Source: CAZOLI01 sp964580675
GTDB lineage: Bacteria > Planctomycetota > MHYJ01 > CAYXQY01
Reading direction: 5' to 3'
NCBI GenBank assembly: GCA_964580675.1
Contig: CAZOLI010000025.1
Span: 1-45,049 of the forward strand
Length of the DNA stretch: 45,049 bases
The position numbers and the translations under genes are program-made. Position 1 is the first letter of the stretch, and the number at the start of each line of letters is the position of its first letter. Shown here in pieces: positions 8,285 to 16,550 of the stretch. Below the pieces are notes generated by a model. That model was not told the origin of the DNA. It searched no databases and saw nothing but the letters and a program-made list of their open reading frames with translations.

Positions 8285-9381
8285 CGGTTGTTCTCCCACC
8301 ACTTCTTCCACTTCTTTACGATTTCCGCGCGATTGGTATTGGTTAGTTCACCAAAATCCTGACTCGTATTTTTCTTCAGGACTTCGTTGGCTCCTTTCGA
8401 AACCGCCTCTCCATCCCCCCGGTGAAGAAGGTCAATAAGAACCGGAACGATTTTGGTGGGAGATTTCTTGCCGAGATTTTTCAACTCCTGATCGGCCTCC
8501 ATTGATTCCTCCATGCCTCCGCTGTAGATGGTTTTGCAGAGGTCTTTCACTTTTTGTTTGTCTATTCCCGACGTACTGCCGCTGTTATTGGCGTCATTCT
8601 GCTCCTGATCGGTCTGGTTCTGATCGGCGTTTTCACCATTGCCGTTCTGATCGGAAGCAGCCGATGAGGCATCTTCCCCGTTTTCGGCACCGTTATTCTT
8701 GTTTGGTTTGTCTTCGGAGGTTTCCTGTTCCGTCTGTGTCGTGCCGCTGTTCCCGGAACTCATAACGTAATAGGCGATACCACCGCCACCCAGAAGCAGG
8801 ATCACAACGCCTATAACGATCATTTTGTTATTCGAGCCGCTTTTCTTTCGCCCGAAGCGGCTTCCTTCCTCGTCATCGTCCCGTTCCGAATCCTTTCCAT
8901 ACCGGGACGTGGACCGCCCACTTCCGGACCGCCCCCGTTTGCTCCTTGAACGCGTACTCCCTTTGCCCGACCGGCTGCTCGTCCTGGACGGGCCGGAGGA
9001 CGATCCGATCTTCTTGCCATCCACCTTTTCCTTCAGGGGTTTGGATTTCTCTTCTTCATCCCCTTCTTTGTCTTTTGATTTCTCATCCTGTTCCTTATCC
9101 TCCCCTTCCTGATCGGGTCGTTTTTCCTTCTGAACCTCTTCTTCCTCCTCGTCAATAATCATGTCCTCATCGATCTCCTCCATTTCATCGGTGGAGATCA
9201 TCTCCACTTCCCCCGTTATTTCATTCACGTCCACTCGTTCTTCCTGGCTACGGTCCCTCAGTTGAATTTTGGACCGGCAAACGGGACAGACGATCTTCTC
9301 TCCACTGAACCGTTCGGGAATGGCCATTCGGTTTTCGCATCCCGGACAGTAAACGACGATTTTCTTCTTCGTTTCTGCCAT
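8285..9381 (-). CDS. Zn-ribbon / Ser-Arg-rich / single-pass membrane protein with HEAT-like end
   Basis: I chose the ATG at 9381 because it starts directly before the zinc ribbon: C12-x2-C15 and C32-x2-C35, of the CPGC...IVCPVC type common in Planctomycetes. Residues 60-110 are very acidic, and 125-180 are rich in Ser, Arg and Gly. One membrane helix follows (about 187-208, VIGVVILLLGGGGIAYYV), then a Gln/Asn/Asp/Glu spacer. The last visible part is alpha-helical and HEAT-like (LKNLGKKSPTKIVPVLIDLL), ending in a cap NTSQDFG...IVKKWKKWWENN just as the gap begins. The C-terminus is therefore lost, probably by little. By topology the ribbon should be cytoplasmic and the HEAT part outside (inference). 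An alternative ATG at 9495 would add 38 unlike residues. The function is unknown. Confidence 0.75.
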
Positions 9382-9702
9382 TGGTCTAATCGAAATCCAA
9401 TAGAAAAAAAGGACGAGAACGATGGCCTGTTTCCGGGGATCTACGACCTTGGACGCCGATTCTCGAACGTGGCTTCGGCGTTCGAAGGTTTTCATCGAAC
9501 ACCGTTCTTTCTACTCCCCTGAGTCGCCACCTGAATGAATCGACATTCACATTCGTCATAAGTGTAAATATTTTTGGGGGAAGTTACAAGATCTGTTTTA
9601 TTAACACCGTTATTTGGCGATGTGCTGCGAAATGACGGAAAGGACCTAACGCGCATTTATCGGAATTGGAGATGGACGGGCAACCTGATCTGTTGAATAA
9701 AT
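9382..9702. other. Intergenic region with candidate minus-strand promoter
   Basis: This stretch of 321 bases separates the CPBP gene stop from the Zn-ribbon gene start. No gene is recognised. On the minus strand, TTGTAA (complement of 9584-9589), 17 bases and TACACT (complement of 9561-9566) give four of six matches in each box. Such a promoter would serve the Zn-ribbon gene with a leader of about 170 bases. Support is weak. Confidence 0.35.
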
Positions 9703-10632
9703 TCATGGTCCAAAGATAGAATCATATAGTTTTCTGCGATGCTCTCCCGTTTTTACCCTTTTTGCCGAACGCCAGTCGCGACGGGCCAGCAGAACCGACG
9801 CTACGACCAGGCCGCCGGCAAATAAAAAGAGCAGAATTCGACCCGAAGCCCCAAAGAGGTCCTTAAACGTGACCGGTGCCGGCCCTGAACCCATCTCCAG
9901 TCCACTAAAATAAACGACGGTTGCGTTATGTAAAAAGTGAATGGCGATGGTAAGTATAATAGATCGTCCCATGTAGGCCAGGGCGCCGAGGAAACAACCG
10001 AACACGGTCATCATGATCATTCGAAATTCAACAGGCAGATGAAAAAGACCGAAGAGAATGCCGGACCCGATGATGGCCACCAGCGGATTGGTCGATTCTT
10101 CAATGGCACGAAGAAAAAATCCACGGACGAGAAATTCTTCGCAGATTGCCGGCGTAAGGACCAGAGCCACAAAGGCCAGCACACCTCCGTAGCGCGTAAA
10201 TTCCAGAAGATGTCTCTGAAATTGCTGGATCTCTTCCGGAGCGGGTCGGAAGTATTCAACCTCAAGCAATAATTCGCTGCCGGTGGAGATCAACAAGAAC
10301 ATGCCAACCCATCCAATCACCACGGCCGCCCAACCTACCGGACCCGGTCGACGCAACCGAAATGTTTCCCGGATGTTAAACTGAAATCTATGGGCCACCC
10401 AGAGGGGAACCCCCACGAATATGCCGACCTGAAGAAAGAATTGAAACAGCAGGCGGTCGCGAATCGGAAGAAACTGCTGGAGCACAAACAAAAGAGCAAG
10501 ACCAATCATAAACACCAGGACCGCATGACGGAACGTAGGTAGGTCGGGATGGGGGATGGACATCTCACCGGATCCTGATGATCCCCCGATCGTCCCCTTA
10601 GAGAACCCGGTTTCCTCCTCCTGATGATTCAC
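9703..10632 (-). CDS. CPBP-family intramembrane glutamic endopeptidase (CAAX/Abi type)
   Basis: This 309-residue polytopic membrane protein has the three CPBP motifs: CEEFLVRG (E165, E166, R170), FGLFH (F194 to H198) and HFLHN (H232 to N236). Together these form the glutamate/histidine active site of the Rce1-like intramembrane proteases. The first 30 residues are polar, and seven or eight hydrophobic stretches follow. Bacterial members serve in peptide maturation, immunity to bacteriocins or regulated proteolysis, and the target here is unknown. The start is GTG at 10632, preceded by an AAGGAAAG Shine-Dalgarno. It lies 34 bases downstream of the LPG-synthase-TM-like gene on the same strand and is likely co-transcribed with it. 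Confidence 0.9.
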   Translation of the reverse strand: MNHQEEETGFSKGTIGGSSGSGEMSIPHPDLPTFRHAVLVFMIGLALLFVLQQFLPIRDRLLFQFFLQVGIFVGVPLWVAHRFQFNIRETFRLRRPGPVGWAAVVIGWVGMFLLISTGSELLLEVEYFRPAPEEIQQFQRHLLEFTRYGGVLAFVALVLTPAICEEFLVRGFFLRAIEESTNPLVAIIGSGILFGLFHLPVEFRMIMMTVFGCFLGALAYMGRSIILTIAIHFLHNATVVYFSGLEMGSGPAPVTFKDLFGASGRILLFLFAGGLVVASVLLARRDWRSAKRVKTGEHRRKLYDSIFGP

Positions 10633-10666
10633 AACTCTTTCCTTATTATTTGGTTGAAGTAAATAA

Positions 10667-11875
10667 TCATTTCGTTTTCGGTTCCCCGTCGTCGTTGGTT
10701 GTGTCTATTTCACCGGCTCCTGGTAGTGTCGTCAGAAGGCCTCCCGGTATGCTCCAGAGGGTAAGGGAAAGCCGAATCATCACCGAAAGACTCAGTGCGG
10801 ATGCACCGGACACACCTACGAGACCAAAGAAATACACGTAACTCATTTCGCCAACCCCCCAGCCACGCGCCGATATAGGGAGAGCGGAAATCGCGGTTGC
10901 CACCGGATAAAAAACAAAATAATCCGTTAGACCTGCCTCTTGAATGCCAAGGGAAAGACCAAACGCAATACAGATGACGATGATAATACAGTGGCAGAAA
11001 AGGGAGATGCCAAAGGTCTTGAGCAAAACCACCGGTTTATCAAAATAGGTCCGGACGGCTCGATCCGCGGCCTGAAACGCATCCGTAAAGGGAAGGTGTT
11101 CCTTCAACCAGACAACCGGGGAAAGGGATCGAAACCACGGATGAAAAACGGCCCAGCCCAGGAGAAAAAGAACAAGAAGAAATATACACACCGTAATACC
11201 CACCATCCGGATCGGGTAGAAATTCCACCGAAACATAGAGGCAAATATCGTCAGAACCAGAAGTGCGACAAGACCAATGGCCCGATCCACCACAACAGAA
11301 ATTAATCCACCCGCCTTTTCCTTCAGCCGCCGACCAATCAAATACGCCTTCGCGACATCCCCACCCGTCATCCCGAGCGAGATGTTATTAAAAAACAATC
11401 CAATCCAGGTATACTGAATCGCCCGCCACATTACGATGTTGATCCCCTGTGCCTCAAGTAGAAGCTTCCAGCGGTAGGCCGTCAGCAAATACATCACCGG
11501 AAAAAGAAGAAAGAAGGGAAGAGCAATTTTTAGTTCAACCGTAGACCAGGTGGATAAAAGACCCGGATGATACGGGCGTTCTCCCTCAAAATTGACTTCG
11601 TCATCGTGAAATGTTTTTACGTCACCATCCGCCGTTTTGATTCGCACGACCCCGGGATCTTTTTCCCAGTGGATTACCCGGCCGTGATACACATCCCCAT
11701 CTCGGGTTTCCACCCGGTCCCGAAACGGGATAAAGTACAGGATAATCCCGATAAGTATGAAACTGACCAGGAGTCGAAGTACGTCCCAGAGTTTATTCCG
11801 ACGCCCGGACTCCTCCGGGTCATGTTCCCCCGATTCGTCTCCGCTCGTCGGTTCCTCAGATGCGTGTTCTTCCAT
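10667..11875 (-). CDS. Lysylphosphatidylglycerol synthase TM-region-like (UPF0104) membrane protein
   Basis: This protein of 402 residues carries the LPG_synthase_TM core: AYRWKLLLEAQG, then IGLFFNNISLGMTGGDVAKAYLIGRR and VVVDRAIGLVAL, the conserved N-x-x-L-P/G-x-x-x-G-D-x-x-R/K-like segment. Late helices contain PISARGWGVGE. The family includes the flippase part of MprF and AglD-like lipid transporters. No synthetase domain is attached. Between the first membrane helix (about residues 30-50) and the second lies a soluble insert of about 60 residues, RDGDVYHGRVIHWEKD...KTADGDVKTFHDDEV, which looks like a small beta barrel on the outer face. The ATG at 11875 has a good Shine-Dalgarno (GAGGGGTGAT) 17 bases after the upstream stop, and an earlier GTG/TTG is unnecessary. 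Confidence 0.82.
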   Translation of the reverse strand: MEEHASEEPTSGDESGEHDPEESGRRNKLWDVLRLLVSFILIGIILYFIPFRDRVETRDGDVYHGRVIHWEKDPGVVRIKTADGDVKTFHDDEVNFEGERPYHPGLLSTWSTVELKIALPFFLLFPVMYLLTAYRWKLLLEAQGINIVMWRAIQYTWIGLFFNNISLGMTGGDVAKAYLIGRRLKEKAGGLISVVVDRAIGLVALLVLTIFASMFRWNFYPIRMVGITVCIFLLVLFLLGWAVFHPWFRSLSPVVWLKEHLPFTDAFQAADRAVRTYFDKPVVLLKTFGISLFCHCIIIVICIAFGLSLGIQEAGLTDYFVFYPVATAISALPISARGWGVGEMSYVYFFGLVGVSGASALSLSVMIRLSLTLWSIPGGLLTTLPGAGEIDTTNDDGEPKTK

Positions 11876-11892
11876 ATCACCCCTCTTCGTCA

Positions 11893-12528
11893 CTAGGGCA
11901 GCGAAAGTTCCGACGTCCACCAGGAAGGCTCAGGAGGACCGTCCGCGCCGGTAAGGGCCCGCAGTGTTTGATGTGCCTGATAACGTACGCGGTACACGTC
12001 ATCTTTCAACGCCTGTATCAGCGCTGCGTATTGCTGTTCCCCACCAATTTTTTCGAGCACCGCCGCGGCCTGATATCGTACATCCGGGGTTGTTCCGTTT
12101 TTCAGGTAATGAGAAACGACGGGGGCGGCACGCTCAAACCCAATTTTTCCCAGGGCCCAGAGGGCGTCCTGCTTCACCAGCGAAGCCGGATCGTTACGGA
12201 GGGATTGTACAAGGGCGGAGTACACCCGATCTTTCTTCTTCCCGATCTTTCCGAGTGCAACGGCACACTGGGCCCTGACAATTGGCACGGGGTCCTCGGA
12301 CAACTTGACGACAAGGGCGGGAATAGCACGCCGGTCACGGTCTTCTCCGATTAGAACCGCCGCCCGCCTCCGCCGGTCCGGATTCTCCGATTTCACGAGA
12401 TCTTTCGGAGACACGGGTGCCCTGCAGCCCGAGAAAAAATAACCCGACAGCAGAAATAAAAACAGGAGTGTGAAGCGGGTGGACCTATTCCACCATTTCC
12501 CGCCGGTAGTTAAGGATTGCTTTAGCAA
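11893..12528 (-). CDS. HEAT-repeat lipoprotein
   Basis: This 211-residue exported protein has a hydrophobic leader (TLLFLFLLSGYFF) ending in the lipobox-like FSGC (Cys35), so it should be lipid-anchored. After the cysteine come about four HEAT/PBS-lyase-type repeats, each with the pattern 'AV.aLG.ig....': RRRAAVLIGEDRDRRAIPALV, RAQCAVALGKIGKKKDRVYSALV, KQDALWALGKIGFERAAPVV, RYQAAAVLEKIGGEQQYAALI. The C-terminus LRALTGADGPPEPSWW resembles a shortened form of the cap seen in other HEAT proteins of this window. The start is uncertain: TTG at 12528 overlaps the amidase gene by 44 bases and lacks a Shine-Dalgarno. It is likely a scaffold or adaptor in the envelope, with no catalytic motif. Confidence 0.75.
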   Translation of the reverse strand: MLKQSLTTGGKWWNRSTRFTLLFLFLLSGYFFSGCRAPVSPKDLVKSENPDRRRRAAVLIGEDRDRRAIPALVVKLSEDPVPIVRAQCAVALGKIGKKKDRVYSALVQSLRNDPASLVKQDALWALGKIGFERAAPVVSHYLKNGTTPDVRYQAAAVLEKIGGEQQYAALIQALKDDVYRVRYQAHQTLRALTGADGPPEPSWWTSELSLP

Positions 12529-13537
12529 TGGAACGGCTCAACTTTTCTCGGTACGATTCCTGGGTGAGCAACCTGGCTTCGGAGGGGTTTGTAAGAAACC
12601 CGAGTTCCAGAAGAACACAGGGACACGGGGCGTTCCGAAGCACGTGAAGACTCTTTTCCTTAATTCCTCGAAACGGCGTTTTCACATCGGGTTTTACCTG
12701 TCTTTTCACCTCCACAGCAAGTCGCTTACTCATTCGTTTTCTTTTTTTGTACTCCCCCCGGGCGGAGTCGGGACCGCTGGCACCATTCGCCGAGCCACCG
12801 CCGCTCTGCCAGACGTTGTTGTCCCATTTTTTTAACCGGTTTATCGTGTCCCGCCGGTCCCCCGGGTCGGAGAGAAATATCTCAAAACCGGACGGCGACG
12901 AGGAACGGGCCGCATTTGCATGAACGCTTATAAACAGGTCCGCCTCTTTCTGATTCGCGATCTGAACCCGGCGATCCAGATCGGTTCGATAATCCTGAGA
13001 AATTGCTACATCCGTGTTCCGGGTGAGAATCACCGTAACGCCTCGCTCCTCCAGAAAGGACTTGATGCTCCGGCAGAACCTCAGGTTGACGTTCTTTTCT
13101 TTTACGCCGTTTACGCCTCGGGCTCCGGTGTACTTACCACCGTGCCCCGGATCGAGAACAACTCGAAAACCCGAACCGTCAATCCGCTCCCGCTTCCTCT
13201 TACGGGCGGCTTCGAGCGCCTCTCGAACCACGTTTAACCCCCCGATGGTCAGGAAAAATTCACCATCCTTAAAATATGGAGGCTCCGAAAGCCGATACCA
13301 GTTCTCATTCACCGAAAAGCCCGAAACACCCGGAGCAAACCGCGCCGTTCCACCGGGTCCGGAAACCAGTACATGTCCGGAGGACGGTTTAAAGTTTACC
13401 TGATAATCCGTTCGTTCTTCGACATTTTTGAGGGACGTTTCCTGTTTGGATCTGTCGGGGGCCGCGCAGGAGAGAAACACCACAACAAAACCAAGGAAAG
13501 CAACACTCGCAAGTGCCCGGCCGTTAACACGCTCCAT
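12485..13537 (-). CDS. N-acetylmuramoyl-L-alanine amidase (Amidase_3), lipoprotein
   Basis: This zinc enzyme cleaves the bond between muramic acid and the stem peptide of peptidoglycan. The Amidase_3 domain runs from about residue 124 to the end. Zinc ligands are H132 (VVLDPGHGG), E148 (GVKEKNVNL) and H206 (LFISVHANA), and the catalytic glutamate is in LLELGFLTNPSE (about residue 317). The N-terminus is a lipoprotein leader with FLSC (Cys24). Residues 45-105 form a small beta-rich domain of the kind that often precedes these amidases. I start at ATG 13537, which has an AGGTG Shine-Dalgarno, rather than at an upstream start that would bury the leader. A basic stretch, KRKRERIDGSGFR, links the domains. 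It sits between two HEAT lipoprotein genes, suggesting a shared envelope role. Confidence 0.92.
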   Translation of the reverse strand: MERVNGRALASVAFLGFVVVFLSCAAPDRSKQETSLKNVEERTDYQVNFKPSSGHVLVSGPGGTARFAPGVSGFSVNENWYRLSEPPYFKDGEFFLTIGGLNVVREALEAARKRKRERIDGSGFRVVLDPGHGGKYTGARGVNGVKEKNVNLRFCRSIKSFLEERGVTVILTRNTDVAISQDYRTDLDRRVQIANQKEADLFISVHANAARSSSPSGFEIFLSDPGDRRDTINRLKKWDNNVWQSGGGSANGASGPDSARGEYKKRKRMSKRLAVEVKRQVKPDVKTPFRGIKEKSLHVLRNAPCPCVLLELGFLTNPSEARLLTQESYREKLSRSIAKAILNYRREMVE

Positions 13538-13660
13538 AAAACACCTGCGCACGGAATTGTATATAAATCTGCCGTTAAAATTATCAATCACGGTTCGTTC
13601 CTCCTCTTTTCTTCTTTTCGGGCTTATTTTACCGGAAATTGGCATCGAAAGAAATATCCA

Positions 13661-14710
13661 CTATCCCTCCGATGTACCATGCCCCTTCGATGTGTCGTTC
13701 TTTTTTCTGGACTGATCCTCCTCTCCTGAATTCTCCGACTTATCGAGTTTGTTCTGTTCGATGTATTTTCGCCACTTCTCACTGTTCCCCCCAAAATCAT
13801 GATTCGTTTTTTTTACGAGGGCGCGCCGCGCGAGTTGGCGAACCTTCTTATTCGAATCATTCACGAAATTTGCCAGTTTCTTTAGCGCTTTTTCGGATCC
13901 GATGCGGTACAGGGAAAATATGGTGCTGGCCCGGACCCGTCCCGATGTTTCGACCCTCAATCGATCCGATAGAAGTTCAACGGATTTGTCACCACCGAGG
14001 TAACCAAGAGCCAGCGTGACTTCATTTCGTACCCAGGGATGGGAATCCATCAGGTACGGCCAGAGGTCGTCCGGGGAGAACACGTCCCCGTGTGCCTGCA
14101 CGAAACGCATAAGGGCAAATGAAGCACCTGTTCGGACCCTGGGATTATCACTTTCCATTCCCCGCTCAATACGGCGCCTGTCAGCGGTTTCCGGCCCGAG
14201 GATGCCAAGGGAAACATACGCATTCTTCTGGACGGCGGCGTCTCCGTCACGACAGTTCCTTCGCACGATTCGGTCCACTTCCTCTCCGTCCAGGAAAGGA
14301 GCCATCTGAACGGCAAGAACTTTCCTTCGGGGGGTTCCCCTCTGCATAAACTGCAATATTTGTTGCCTGTGATCACGAGTCACGGACCGAATTTTTTGAC
14401 CAATTTCCTTCTTTTTCTTACGGTCCCCGCTTCGCAGAGCCCGCACCCATTGTTCCACCCGGGTGGCGGCTTTTCGAAGCCACTCCGGGGGATTCTTTTC
14501 CTCGGCCTGCTTTTCCCTTTTCGATGTTTGGGCCGGCTTATCACGATCCCCGGTCTGTTCCCGGTTTTCGCTTTCGGCGTCTTCAAGGGTGGTCGCCGGA
14601 TACGAATAATTTGACTCGCCCTTCACCTCAACACACGCCGGGAGCAACGCCGTTACCAGAGATACAATAGTAACCACCAATATCAGTCGAAAGCTATTCG
14701 GAGACATCAT
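13661..14710 (-). CDS. HEAT-repeat lipoprotein, longer paralogue
   Basis: The 349-residue product begins with a lipoprotein leader (LILVVTIVSLVTALLPAC, Cys26) and then a charged low-complexity linker to about residue 75. Four to six HEAT repeats follow: AVQMAPFLDGEEVDRIVRR, NAYVSLGILGPETADRRRI, TGASFALMRFVQ, NEVTLALGYLGGDKSVELL, RASTIFSLYRIGSEKALKKL, RQLARRALVKKTNHDFG. It ends with a cap NHDFGGNSEKWRKYIEQNK and a polar tail. No enzyme motif is present. The cap matches the pattern in the Zn-ribbon protein at 8285-9381. The start is one of two adjacent ATG codons. It is the first gene of the leftward block and reads divergently from the ParA gene. Confidence 0.78.
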   Translation of the reverse strand: MMSPNSFRLILVVTIVSLVTALLPACVEVKGESNYSYPATTLEDAESENREQTGDRDKPAQTSKREKQAEEKNPPEWLRKAATRVEQWVRALRSGDRKKKKEIGQKIRSVTRDHRQQILQFMQRGTPRRKVLAVQMAPFLDGEEVDRIVRRNCRDGDAAVQKNAYVSLGILGPETADRRRIERGMESDNPRVRTGASFALMRFVQAHGDVFSPDDLWPYLMDSHPWVRNEVTLALGYLGGDKSVELLSDRLRVETSGRVRASTIFSLYRIGSEKALKKLANFVNDSNKKVRQLARRALVKKTNHDFGGNSEKWRKYIEQNKLDKSENSGEEDQSRKKNDTSKGHGTSEG

Positions 14711-15060
14711 GCTGAATTACGTCTTTTCAATTTCATGTCAGTATTCGGTCTCGGACGGTGTTTGCCGTCCATTGTGTTCCGCGTACATACCCCCTTTTTT
14801 GTCGGTGGGGACATGCAGGAAAACATTTCCCTATATGACAATTATATTATCGGGTTCAGGGGCGCTATATCTTGACATAGAAATTCCGGGGTGCTTAACG
14901 GCTACGTACAAACCCCGGCTGAACCACTCTATACGCAATTAGAAGGGTCTTTGCAATTCGTGTTGGTCAGATTTGAAAGGAATAAGAAGGATGATAGACT
15001 GAATTGACACTCGTTTTTTCGTTCCTCCACTTCGTCGGATTGGTGGCCGCAACGATAGAC
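14711..15060. other. Divergent intergenic region, HEAT lipoprotein / parA-like
   Basis: No gene is recognised in these 350 bases. An AT-rich patch near 14832-14852 and the candidate rightward promoter at 14872-14900 are the only signals. An open frame enters the ParA gene from 15004, but the extra 19 residues are not part of the conserved domain. Confidence 0.45.
14872..14900 (+). promoter_or_regulatory. Candidate promoter for parA-like gene
   Basis: A perfect TTGACA (14872-14877) lies 17 bases before TTAACG (14895-14900), which is poor as a -10 box but is preceded by TGC, an extended -10 arrangement. The leader to the ATG at 15061 would be about 155 bases. Confidence 0.3.
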
Positions 15061-15843
15061 ATGATCCGAATTGCCATCATCAATCAGAAAGGTGGGGTCG
15101 GTAAAACCACGACCGCGGTCAATCTTGCTGGGGCTCTGGCCCTGAATGAGTACGATACGTTACTCGTGGATCTGGACCCTCAATCAAGTACGACACTTTC
15201 TCTCGGAATCGATCGAGACGACTATGATCGTTCCATTTACGATGTGATGATCGGATCCGCTCGGCCAGCGGAGGCCATCCTCAAACGCTCGGATCATTTC
15301 GACCTCCTCCCGTCGGAAATGGATCTGAGCGGTGCGGAATCGGAGTTGTCCGGACTCGACGCTCCGAGACGGACTCTCGCCAGGGCCCTGGAACCATTAA
15401 ATAACGCGTATCAATTCGTTCTCGTGGATTGCCCCCCGTCCCTCGGTATTCTGAACATCAATGCGCTGACGTTCGTGGATTATGTGCTCATTCCGGTACA
15501 GTGTGGGTTCCTCTCACTGCAGGGCATTTCCATTCTTCTGAAAACCGTCCGCAAGGTAAAAAAACGACTCAACAAATCCCTGGAAATTCTCGGGATCCTC
15601 CCGTGCCAGTACGATCCTCGAACAAAATTATCCGACGAAGTCCTCGATGAAATCAGGGAGTATTTCGGGGACCTGACAATGGAAACACTGGTTCGCGTGA
15701 ACATTCGACTCGCCGAAGCCCCCAGTCACGGACAGACAATCTTCGAGTACGATCCGGAAAGCAGAGGGGCTGAAGATTATAAAAACGTGTGCCGGGAAGT
15801 CCTGAAACGTTTAAAAAAACTTCGGTCCGGTCAGAACTCATGA
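15061..15843 (+). CDS. ParA/Soj-family ATPase
   Basis: This 260-residue cytoplasmic ATPase has the deviant Walker A motif QKGGVGKTTT (residues 9-18, with the signature lysine), Walker A' LLVDLDPQSSTT (about 34-45) and the Walker B-like VLVDCPPSLGILNINAL. The full ParA pattern fits chromosome or protein-cluster positioning ATPases. No parB gene or parS-like site follows; the next gene is tsaB, whose ATG overlaps this stop (ATGA, 15840-15843). I start at 15061, where the conserved MIRIAIINQKGGVGK begins. An orphan ParA may position cellular cargo rather than DNA, but a distant parB is equally possible. Confidence 0.92.
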   Translation: MIRIAIINQKGGVGKTTTAVNLAGALALNEYDTLLVDLDPQSSTTLSLGIDRDDYDRSIYDVMIGSARPAEAILKRSDHFDLLPSEMDLSGAESELSGLDAPRRTLARALEPLNNAYQFVLVDCPPSLGILNINALTFVDYVLIPVQCGFLSLQGISILLKTVRKVKKRLNKSLEILGILPCQYDPRTKLSDEVLDEIREYFGDLTMETLVRVNIRLAEAPSHGQTIFEYDPESRGAEDYKNVCREVLKRLKKLRSGQNS

Positions 15844-16508
15844 TTGCCCTCGCAATTGAAACCTCGTGGGAACAGGGCGGTCTGGCTCTCGGCCAGGGGG
15901 ATCAAATTATGGATGCCCTTCATTTTGAAACGGAGAGACAGCACGGGAAAAACCTCGCGCCTTCCGTGCTCTCCCTCCTGCGCCGAAACGACCTCCATCC
16001 CGCGGATCTCGACCTGATCTGCGTGGATGTTGGTCCCGGTTCTTACACGGGGCTACGAGTGGGGATCTCCTTCGCCAAAACGTTCGCCTGGTCCCGTTCC
16101 CTTCCCCTTACCACCGTCACCGCTCCCGACGCCATCGCCGCTTCCGTATCCGACTTCCCGAAAGCCGAACACCTTTTCGTGGTCATTGATGCCCGCTGGA
16201 ACGAACTATATGTGGCGACGTTCAAAAATGAGGACGGAGATTGGACCAGATCCGGTGAAATCGAAACGGAGAAACCGGACGTTCTTAAAAAACGATCTGC
16301 TCCGAACAGCGTCGTCACCGGAAACGGCATTGAAGCCTACCGATCGTTCTTTGAGGAACAGGAATGGACCCTTGCACCGGATTCCCTCTGGTATCCAGAC
16401 CCCACCGCTGTCTGTGAGCTCGGGCAAGAGGCATTTGACGCGGGAAACACCGCGAACCCGGCCGAATTGCAACCACTTTATCTTCGTCCCTCCCAGGCGG
16501 ATCGGTAA
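15840..16508 (+). CDS. tsaB: tRNA N6-threonylcarbamoyladenosine biosynthesis protein TsaB
   Basis: This 222-residue protein of the ASKHA fold starts MIALAIETSWEQGGLAL and carries the TsaB landmark VDVGPGSYTGLRVGISFAKTFAW (about residues 60-82). TsaB dimerises with TsaD and works with TsaE and TsaC to make the t6A37 modification of ANN-decoding tRNAs. Like other TsaB proteins it lacks the metal-binding histidines of TsaD. The C-terminus LQPLYLRPSQADR is typical. The ATG overlaps the ParA stop, implying translational coupling. No other tsa genes are in the window. Confidence 0.93.
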   Translation: MIALAIETSWEQGGLALGQGDQIMDALHFETERQHGKNLAPSVLSLLRRNDLHPADLDLICVDVGPGSYTGLRVGISFAKTFAWSRSLPLTTVTAPDAIAASVSDFPKAEHLFVVIDARWNELYVATFKNEDGDWTRSGEIETEKPDVLKKRSAPNSVVTGNGIEAYRSFFEEQEWTLAPDSLWYPDPTAVCELGQEAFDAGNTANPAELQPLYLRPSQADR

Positions 16509-16550
16509 GTTTTGACCGTCAGAAAAACCGTTTCGGCAAAACGATAATGA

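Noticed and set aside
7536..8438. A mutM-like reading frame continuing through the N run to 8438
   Set aside because: The residues after the gap are not the Fpg zinc finger; the frame exists only because N cannot encode a stop.
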